From: Clostridia bacterium
Lineage (GTDB): Bacteria; Bacillota; Clostridia; Lachnospirales; CAG-274
Reading direction: 5' to 3'
Assembly: GCA_030524425.1 (NCBI GenBank)
Contig: JAUNGN010000022.1
Location: 1 to 38,924, forward strand
DNA: 38,924 bases
Part shown: in pieces, positions 33,591 through 38,924 of the stretch
How positions within the stretch are numbered: position 1 is the stretch's first letter
How the letters are laid out: every line of letters starts with the position of its first letter
Translations under genes and position numbers: made by a program
Notes under the pieces: generated by a model
The model's input: only the letters and a program-made list of their open reading frames with translations
What the model was told of the DNA's origin: nothing
Databases searched by the model: none

Positions 33591-34859
33591 TTAAATTTGG
33601 TCTAATGCCTGTTGAATATCAGCAATAATATCATCAGCATTTTCTATACCTACAGACATTCTTATAAGCTCAGGCTTAACACCGCAGTCAACAAGCTGTT
33701 GATCGGTAAGCTGTCTGTGAGTAGATGATGCAGGGTGAAGAACACCTGTCCTTGCATCAGCAACGTGGCAGACAATGTTAGCAAGTTTTAAGCTGTCCAT
33801 AAATTTAACAGATGCCTCTCTGCCGCCCTTTGGACCAAAAGCTATAACACCGCTGCAGCCCTTTGGAAGATATTTTTGTGCTAAATCATAGTCAGGGCTT
33901 GATGTTAAGCCCGGATAGCTTACCCATTCAATTTTGTCATTTGCTTCAAGATATTTGGCAACCTTTAAAGCATTTTCACTGTGTCTTTCCATTCTCAAAT
34001 GGAGAGTTTCAAGACCTAAGTTAAGTAAAAAACAATTCATGGGAGCAGGAGCTGAGCCTAAATCTCTCATTAACTGTGCTCTTGCCTTTGCAATATATGC
34101 AGCCTTGCCGAAATGCTCTGTGTAAACCACACCGTGATAGCTTTCATCGGGAGTGGTCATTTCAGGGAATTTGCCGCTTGCTGTCCAGTCAAAGTTGCCG
34201 CTGTCAATAATAACACCGCCAAGACTGACAGCATGACCGTCCATATACTTTGAAGTTGAGTGAATAACAATGTCGGCACCAAATTCAATAGGTCTGCAAA
34301 GTATAGGAGTAGGGAATGTGTTGTCAATAATAAGGGGTATATTATTATTGTGAGCAAGGCTTGCAAACTTTTCAATATCAAGTACCTTTAAGGCAGGGTT
34401 TGCAAGAGTTTCACCGAATATAATTTTTGTATTTGGTTTTACTAATTTTTGTAATTCTTCAAGGCTTGTTTCAGGGTCAACAAATGTTACGTCAATGCCA
34501 AACCTTTTTAAAGTAACGGAAAGTAAATTAAAGGTACCGCCGTAAATAGTTGTTGAGCTTATAATATGATCACCTGCATGGCATATGTTCATTATGGCTA
34601 TAAGAGATGCAGCCTGTCCTGCTGATGCAAGCATTGCACCTACACCGCCTTCAAGATCTGCAATCTTCTTTTCAACTGCATCTGCTGTAGGGTTAGCTAA
34701 TCTTGTATAGAAAAAGCCGTCTGTCTGTAAATCAAATAAGTCACCCATTGTTTTGGTTGATTCATATTTATATGTTGTGCTCTGTACAATAGGCAATACT
34801 CTTGGCTCTCCATCCTTTGGAGTGTAGCCTGACTGAATACATTTAGTTTCAATTTTCAT
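33591..34859 (-). CDS. metY: O-acetylhomoserine sulfhydrylase (MetY)
   Basis: 422 aa PLP enzyme of the Cys/Met metabolism family. Makes homocysteine from O-acetylhomoserine and sulfide. VLPIVQSTTYKYEST, the YTRLANPTADAVEKKIADLEGG segment and IHSTSKYMDGH with the PLP-binding Lys fit; length about 420-430 is that of MetY rather than MetB or MetC (about 380). The ATG at 34859 has GGAGG 8 bases before it; the TTG at 34874 has no better site. No SAM riboswitch or S-box is visible in the short upstream gap. Confidence 0.95.
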   Translation of the reverse strand: MKIETKCIQSGYTPKDGEPRVLPIVQSTTYKYESTKTMGDLFDLQTDGFFYTRLANPTADAVEKKIADLEGGVGAMLASAGQAASLIAIMNICHAGDHIISSTTIYGGTFNLLSVTLKRFGIDVTFVDPETSLEELQKLVKPNTKIIFGETLANPALKVLDIEKFASLAHNNNIPLIIDNTFPTPILCRPIEFGADIVIHSTSKYMDGHAVSLGGVIIDSGNFDWTASGKFPEMTTPDESYHGVVYTEHFGKAAYIAKARAQLMRDLGSAPAPMNCFLLNLGLETLHLRMERHSENALKVAKYLEANDKIEWVSYPGLTSSPDYDLAQKYLPKGCSGVIAFGPKGGREASVKFMDSLKLANIVCHVADARTGVLHPASSTHRQLTDQQLVDCGVKPELIRMSVGIENADDIIADIQQALDQI

Positions 34860-34890
34860 TTCTATTACCTCCAATTATATAATTTATACT

Positions 34891-34940
34891 ATATTAACAC
34901 AATATTTCCACTTTTGCAATATTCAGTTATATGATATAAT
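34891..34940. promoter_or_regulatory. Back-to-back promoters of metY and tcdA sharing one -35 box
   Basis: The self-complementary TTGCAA (34914-34919) serves the minus strand as TTGCAA - 17 bp - TAATAT (34891-34896) for metY. On the plus strand TTTGCA (34913-34918) - 16 bp - TATAAT (34935-34940) leads to tcdA. RNA polymerase cannot occupy both at once. Confidence 0.6.
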
Positions 34941-34959
34941 AATACTGAGGTGAGCTTTT

Positions 34960-35661
34960 ATGTTTTGGTATGAAAGGACAAGAATGCTTTTAGGTAATGA
35001 AGCTGTATATAAATTAAAGAATGCAAGTGTAATTATATTTGGTGTGGGAGGAGTAGGCTCCTTTGTGGCAGAGGCTGTTGCAAGGGCAGGAGTCGGTAAA
35101 ATTACTCTTGCAGACAATGATAAGGTTTCACTTACCAATATTAACAGGCAGATAGTTGCTTTAAACAGCACTGTAGGTAAAATGAAAACAGAGGTTATGG
35201 CTGAAAGAATAAGGGATATTAACCCTGAATGTGATGTTAAGTGTGTAAATGAATTTATTTTGTATGATAATATAAATGATGTAATTAACGAAAAATTTGA
35301 TTATTGCGTAGACGCTGTAGATACTGTTACTGCCAAGCTTGCAATAATAATGAAGTGCGATGAGTTGAATATTCCCGTAATAAGCAGTATGGGTACAGGA
35401 AATAAGCTTGATCCGACAATGCTTGAAATTACCGACATTTATAAAACATCAGTGTGTCCCCTTGCAAAGGTTATGAGAAAAGAGCTTAAGGTAAGAGGTA
35501 TTAAAAAGCTTAAGGTTTGCTATAGCAAGGAGGAGCCGGTTACTCCTCTTGAAAGTGAAGAAGTTACCAGCAAGAGGAGAACTCCGGGAAGTGTCAGCTT
35601 TGTACCAAGCGCTGCAGGACTTATTATTGGGGGAGAGGTTGTGAAGGGAATTGTAAATTAA
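34960..35661 (+). CDS. tcdA: tRNA threonylcarbamoyladenosine dehydratase (TcdA)
   Basis: 233 aa, E1-like ThiF/MoeB-family enzyme that cyclises the t6A base of tRNA to ct6A using ATP. IIFGVGGVGSFVAEAVARAGVGKITLADNDKV is the nucleotide-binding Rossmann motif; NRQ and the VDAVDTVTAKLAI stretch follow. Short length and the N-terminal ERTRMLLGNEAV distinguish it from ThiF and MoeB. Start follows TGAGGTGAGCTTTT. Single-gene unit, divergent from metY. Confidence 0.9.
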   Translation: MFWYERTRMLLGNEAVYKLKNASVIIFGVGGVGSFVAEAVARAGVGKITLADNDKVSLTNINRQIVALNSTVGKMKTEVMAERIRDINPECDVKCVNEFILYDNINDVINEKFDYCVDAVDTVTAKLAIIMKCDELNIPVISSMGTGNKLDPTMLEITDIYKTSVCPLAKVMRKELKVRGIKKLKVCYSKEEPVTPLESEEVTSKRRTPGSVSFVPSAAGLIIGGEVVKGIVN

Positions 35662-35683
35662 TGTTTATAGGGCCGGTTAATTT

Positions 35684-35875
35684 AGTTTTAGACTCAAATG
35701 CGAGCATTTGCTATAACCCCTCAGTCCGGCTCAAAGAGCCGGCCAGCTCCCCTGCAGGGGCGCCAAGTAACTGTTCTTTTGCCAACTGCTGTACCAAAAA
35801 GAATGCCTGCTTGGCTCCCTTTTAAGGGAGCTGTCACGAAGTGACTGAGGGTTTTGCGTCGCAGACTAAAATCCG
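35684..35875. repeat. Interspersed palindromic repeat (MITE-like) in the tcdA downstream gap
   Basis: CCCCTCAGTC (35717-35726) pairs with GACTGAGGG (35843-35851); inside, AGCTCCC and GGGAGCT blocks, CGCCAAG and CTTGGC blocks, and an inner CCCTGCAGGGG form nested hairpins. Outside, TTTTAGAC on the left and a complementary GACTAAAA on the right lengthen it. The CCCTCAGTC / AGCTCCC / GCCAAG wording is that of a dispersed repeat I recall from many gut Clostridia. The rest of 35662-35990 holds no gene, only a further small hairpin TTTGCGCAGCAAA near 35919. Confidence 0.75.
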
Positions 35876-35990
35876 CAGGTTTGCAACCCCAAAGAATACG
35901 GGTCTTGCTTTGCGCAGCAAAGCTGTTTGATAGAATTCACTTCCTCCGAGGATGGTCGTAAAACTGCATTTTGGTCAATTAAACATTAAC

Positions 35991-36155
35991 TTAAAATTCC
36001 TCATCCGGATACTCTAAGGCATCAAGGGAATCTTTATGGCAGTTTTTTGTGGAGAAATATGCACAATGACTACATTTAGGTTCATCAAGAAATATATGGG
36101 GAATTTCCGGCAAGGGCTTATAATTTGAACATGTTTTTCTTTTACATATACGCAT
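35991..36155 (-). CDS. Small Cys-rich protein (54 aa), unknown function
   Basis: MRICKRKTCSNYKP at the start and KCSHCAYFSTKNC in the middle give five cysteines (positions 4, 9, 30, 33 and 40 approximately), enough for one zinc site; acidic end YPDEEF. The ATG at 36155 has AAAAGGAGTGGTATT in front, so it is a translated gene although the frame is open further upstream. No family recognised. Confidence 0.65.
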   Translation of the reverse strand: MRICKRKTCSNYKPLPEIPHIFLDEPKCSHCAYFSTKNCHKDSLDALEYPDEEF

Positions 36156-36233
36156 AATACCACTCCTTTTTATTTTTATATTTATTATTTTAAAATAAAA
36201 ATGAAAAAATATTCTAAGTTGTAAAAAAATTAC

Positions 36234-36262
36234 TTGCATTTATTTTTCTTTAGTGATATAAT
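36234..36262 (+). promoter_or_regulatory. Promoter of the rimP-nusA-infB operon
   Basis: TTGCAT (36234-36239), 17 bp, TATAAT (36257-36262), giving a leader of about 95 bases that contains the hairpin at 36288-36310. Confidence 0.8.
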
Positions 36263-36287
36263 TAATGTGTTAAATGATGTTTCGTAG

Positions 36288-36310
36288 GAGAGTGGGTTAA
36301 GCCCACTCTC
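36288..36310 (+). ncRNA. Stem-loop in the rimP leader
   Basis: GAGAGTGGG - TTAAG - CCCACTCTC, a perfect 9-bp GC-rich stem followed by GTTTTAT, about 20 bases after the likely transcript start and 54 before the rimP start. It could be a leader terminator or attenuator of the nusA operon, or an RNA-stability element. Confidence 0.6.
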
Positions 36311-36364
36311 GTTTTATATTGTGAAGTGCAAGAAAGTAATATGGTGAATGAAGGAGGAGATTAT

Positions 36365-36826
36365 TTGCAGGCTAAGGATATTGTTAAGCTTACGGAAGAA
36401 GCAGTTATGCCAATATTGGAGAGTAAGGGTTTTGAATTTGTGGATTGTGAATTTGTTAAAGAAGGCCCTGATTGGTATTTAAGAGTTTATATTGATAAAG
36501 AAGGCGGTATTGGCATTAATGACTGTGAGTTTGTAAGCCGAGCTTTGGATGAAAAGCTTGGTGATGACCTTACGGAGCAGCCATATATTATGGAGGTCAG
36601 CTCTCCGGGTATAGACAGAGTATTAAAGAGGGATAAGGAATATATTAAGTATAAGGACAGATTAGTTGATGTTAAGCTTTTTAAAGCCGTTGACGGCAAT
36701 AAGGAGTTCAGGGGAAATCTTGTGGGTCTTATTGATGATAAGGTAGTAATTTCTGCTGAATCGGGAGAAAGACTTGAATTTAATAAAAAAGATGTTGCTG
36801 CTACCAGACTGGCTGTAATTTTTTAA
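36365..36826 (+). CDS. rimP: Ribosome maturation factor RimP
   Basis: 153 aa, needed for 30S subunit assembly. Start is the TTG at 36365 because AGGAGG lies 7 bases before it; ATG at 36341 would put that site inside the gene. N-terminal domain with LRVYIDKEGGIGINDCEFVSRALDE, then the VSSPGIDRVLK motif that opens the C-terminal domain. It starts the usual Firmicute operon rimP-nusA-ylxR-ylxQ-infB. Confidence 0.94.
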   Translation: MQAKDIVKLTEEAVMPILESKGFEFVDCEFVKEGPDWYLRVYIDKEGGIGINDCEFVSRALDEKLGDDLTEQPYIMEVSSPGIDRVLKRDKEYIKYKDRLVDVKLFKAVDGNKEFRGNLVGLIDDKVVISAESGERLEFNKKDVAATRLAVIF

Positions 36827-36846
36827 CATAGGAGGATAATTTAAAA

Positions 36847-37944
36847 ATGGATAGCAAGGAATTAATTTTAGCTTTAGAGCTTGTTGGTAAAGAAAAGGGT
36901 ATTGACAAGGAAGTTATTTTTGAAGCTATTGAAAATTCATTGGTAACTGCCTGTAAAAAGCTTTACGGCAATTACTCTAATATGAGAGTTGAAATTAACA
37001 GAGAAACCGGTGAAATGAGAGCATTTGCACAGAGAGAGGTTGTTGAGGAGGTTGTTGATGACTTTACCGATATTTCTCTCGAAGAAGCAGTAGCTTTAAA
37101 TCCGACTTATGAATTGGGTGATTTTGTTGACAATGACATCACACCTAAGGATTTTGGAAGAAGTGCTGCTCAGAGTGCCAAGCAGATTGTTGTACAAAAG
37201 CTGAGAGAAGCGGAAAGAGAAAAAATTTACAACGAGTTTGTTGCAAAGGAAAGAGATTGCGATACTGCTATTGTTGAAAGAATTGACAGCAGGGGAAATG
37301 TTATTGTTAAACTTGGTAAAATGGATGCAGTTTTACAGCAGACAGAGCAAATTCCGGGAGAAACCTACAATGTTAATGACAGAGTTAAGGTTTATATTCT
37401 AAAGGTTGTAAAGACCAGCAAGGACCCTCAGATTAAGGTTTCAAGAACTCATTATGAGCTTATTAAGAGATTGTTTGAGCTTGAATCACCTGAAGTTTTT
37501 GACGGTACTGTTGAAATCAAAGGCATTGCAAGAGAGGCCGGTTCAAGAACAAAGATGGCTGTTTATTCAACTGTTGAAGGCGTTGACGCTGTTGGTGCCT
37601 GCGTCGGACAAAACGGTTCAAGAGTTGATGCCATTGTAAATGAGCTTCACGGAGAAAAGATTGATGTTATTCCTTGGAGTGAGGATCCGGCAGAATATAT
37701 TAATGCTGCATTAAGACCTGCCAATGTACTTGCTGTTGAAATTAATGAAAATGATGAAGAAAAGAGTGCTAAGGTTGTTGTGCCTGATACCCAGCTTTCA
37801 CTTGCTATTGGCAAGGAGGGTCAGAATGTAAGACTTGCTGCAAAGCTTACAGGATGGAAAATTGATATTAAGAGCGAATCTCAGGCAAGAGCTACGGAAT
37901 TTATTAACTTTAATTCTGTTGAAATGGAAGATACAGAGGAATAA
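36847..37944 (+). CDS. nusA: Transcription termination/antitermination factor NusA
   Basis: 365 aa. N-terminal RNA-polymerase-binding domain (1 to about 125), S1 domain (about 130-200, IVERIDSRGNVIVKLG), then two KH domains (AVGACVGQNGSRVDAIVNEL and LAIGKEGQNVRLAAKLTGW). It has no C-terminal acidic repeats, as usual in Firmicutes. The ribosome binding site is TAGGAGGATAATTTAAAA, 20 bp after rimP. Confidence 0.97.
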   Translation: MDSKELILALELVGKEKGIDKEVIFEAIENSLVTACKKLYGNYSNMRVEINRETGEMRAFAQREVVEEVVDDFTDISLEEAVALNPTYELGDFVDNDITPKDFGRSAAQSAKQIVVQKLREAEREKIYNEFVAKERDCDTAIVERIDSRGNVIVKLGKMDAVLQQTEQIPGETYNVNDRVKVYILKVVKTSKDPQIKVSRTHYELIKRLFELESPEVFDGTVEIKGIAREAGSRTKMAVYSTVEGVDAVGACVGQNGSRVDAIVNELHGEKIDVIPWSEDPAEYINAALRPANVLAVEINENDEEKSAKVVVPDTQLSLAIGKEGQNVRLAAKLTGWKIDIKSESQARATEFINFNSVEMEDTEE

Positions 37945-37964
37945 TTTGCGGGAGGTAATTCTTA

Positions 37965-38237
37965 ATGATTAAAAAGAAGGTTCCCATGAGAAAATGCACA
38001 GGCTGTCAGGAAATGAAAAGCAAAAAGGAACTTATAAGAGTTGTAAGAAATGATGCAGGTGAATTTTCCCTTGACGCTACAGGCAAAAAGCCCGGCAGAG
38101 GTGCTTATGTGTGCAGGAATATTGAATGTCTTGAAAAAGCCTGCAAAAATAAGGGGCTTGAGCGTTCTTTTAAAACCGCAGTACCTAAAGATCTGTATGA
38201 AGAATTAAAAAATCAGCTGGAGGAAAGCAATGAATAG
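37965..38237 (+). CDS. ylxR: YlxR (RnpM) RNA-binding protein
   Basis: 90 aa of the DUF448 family. PMRKCTGCQEMKSKKELIRVVR and GRGAYVC are the signature parts, with Cys pairs. In B. subtilis it was recently named RnpM as a modulator of RNase P. The next start codon lies inside its last codons (8-base overlap), so translation is coupled. Confidence 0.94.
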   Translation: MIKKKVPMRKCTGCQEMKSKKELIRVVRNDAGEFSLDATGKKPGRGAYVCRNIECLEKACKNKGLERSFKTAVPKDLYEELKNQLEESNE

Positions 38238-38538
38238 AAAATTACGGTCAATGCTTTCTCTTTGCCAAAGAGCCGGTAAAATTCTTACGGGAGAGGATAC
38301 TGTTGAAATTAATATTAAATCAGGAGATGCTTTATTGGTTATAATAGCCGGTGATGCATCGGAAAATACGAAAAATAAATTTGAGAATAAGTGTAAATAC
38401 TATAATATTCTATATTTTATTTATTCCACCAAAGAAGAGCTAAGCAGTTGTATCGGCAAGTATAACAGGTCGGTATATGCAATTATTGATAAGAGTTTTG
38501 CAGAAAAGATAGGAACGGAGCTTAGTGATATGATGTAA
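38230..38538 (+). CDS. ylxQ: YlxQ, L7Ae-family RNA-binding protein
   Basis: 102 aa. RKLRSMLSLCQRAGKILTGEDTVEINIKSG and VIIAGDASENTKNKFENKC are the L7Ae/L30e/S12e/Gadd45 fold pattern that binds kink-turn RNA. It lies between ylxR and infB as in other Firmicutes. AGGAAAGCA precedes the ATG. Confidence 0.93.
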   Translation: MNRKLRSMLSLCQRAGKILTGEDTVEINIKSGDALLVIIAGDASENTKNKFENKCKYYNILYFIYSTKEELSSCIGKYNRSVYAIIDKSFAEKIGTELSDMM

Positions 38539-38582
38539 TTGTAGTAATGGTATAACCATATTGTTGATAGGAGGTGTTTCTT

Positions 38583-38924
38583 TTGTCAAAGACTAGAGTA
38601 TATGAATTAGCAAAGACATTGGAAATTAGTAACAAGGAGCTGCTTGAAAAGCTAAAGGAAATGGGTATTGAGGCAAAAAGTCATTCAAGCGGGCTTGAAG
38701 AAGAAGCCGTAAACAGAGTATTGAATGCATTTTCCAAAAATAAAGCACCTAAAGCAGAAAAAAAACCAGAGTCTAAGCCTGAAGTAAAGGCAGAAAAAAA
38801 GCCTGAACATAAGCAGGATAAAAAGACAGATCCTAAACAGGAAAAGAAGAATGCACCTAAGCAGGAAAAGAAGGCTGAAAGAAAGCCTGAGTCTGAAATT
38901 GATATGTTCTCTGAAGATGAAGGA
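38583..38924 (+). CDS. infB: Translation initiation factor IF-2, N-terminal part (runs off the window)
   Basis: 114 codons present. The start is a TTG at 38583 with AGGAGGTG 6 bases upstream. MSKTRVYELAKTLEISNKEL and LKEMGIEAKSHSSGLEEEAV are the conserved IF2 N-terminal helical domain, followed by a Lys/Glu/Pro-rich linker (KAEKKPESKPEVKAEKKPE). The GTPase domains lie outside. Confidence 0.93.
   Translation, partial: MSKTRVYELAKTLEISNKELLEKLKEMGIEAKSHSSGLEEEAVNRVLNAFSKNKAPKAEKKPESKPEVKAEKKPEHKQDKKTDPKQEKKNAPKQEKKAERKPESEIDMFSEDEG

Noticed and set aside
1..38924. CRISPR arrays, tRNA or rRNA genes
   Set aside because: No regularly spaced repeats with spacers and no tRNA-like or rRNA sequence was seen; all gaps over 300 bases were read through.

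Overview
The window looks like a low-GC, anaerobic, endospore-forming Firmicute of the Clostridia, most likely a Lachnospirales relative. The grounds are the AT-rich codon use, strong AGGAGG-type ribosome binding sites, spoIIGA-sigE, a T-box ahead of an Asn-tRNA transamidation operon, and a DUF4321-maf pair. Taxonomy is inference; there is no rRNA gene here.

Layout. 1-330: 3' end of a broken DDE transposase. 586-4010: a polysaccharide control cluster (chain-length protein, tyrosine kinase, PHP phosphatase), then an unknown membrane-anchored protein and a VanZ-like protein. 4065-8172 (minus): a GntR/YtrA-type regulator, ABC ATPase, two membrane proteins and a lipoprotein, driven by a promoter buried in a YtrA-like operator. 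8458-9177 (minus): a catalytically degenerate SpoIIQ-like LytM protein. 9323-11348: argF and trpS. 11429-14669: a LysR gene divergent from a YbaK-type deacylase, proB and an EamA exporter. 14705-15551 (minus): maf and a DUF4321 protein. 15676-18130: MBOAT O-acyltransferase and SGNH-like partner. 18250-19801: spoIIGA and sigE. 19994-21653: MazG-like and two HAD proteins. 21741-26780: T-box, archaeal-type aspS, gatC, gatA, gatB. 26785-33576: an inserted island with a type III restriction-modification system. 33591-36155: metY, tcdA, a palindromic repeat and a small Cys-rich protein. 36365-38924: rimP-nusA-ylxR-ylxQ-infB, the last running off the edge.

The most interesting region is the island between gatB and metY. 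It has inverted-repeat ends (AAAAAAGTCGGAG and its complement plus a second conserved inner block), lies between convergent host genes, and carries an XRE-type regulator, mod, a two-helix membrane protein with a zinc-ribbon-like domain translationally coupled to res, and the C-terminal fragment of a large serine recombinase near its right end. The mod gene contains an in-frame palindromic repeat insertion.

The second notable item is the T-box ahead of aspS-gatCAB. Its specifier loop reads GAACA, so Glu (GAA) and Asn (AAC) codons overlap by one base. This is the arrangement reported for a two-tRNA T-box in Clostridium acetobutylicum, and it fits an operon that makes Asn-tRNA (and possibly Gln-tRNA) by amidation.
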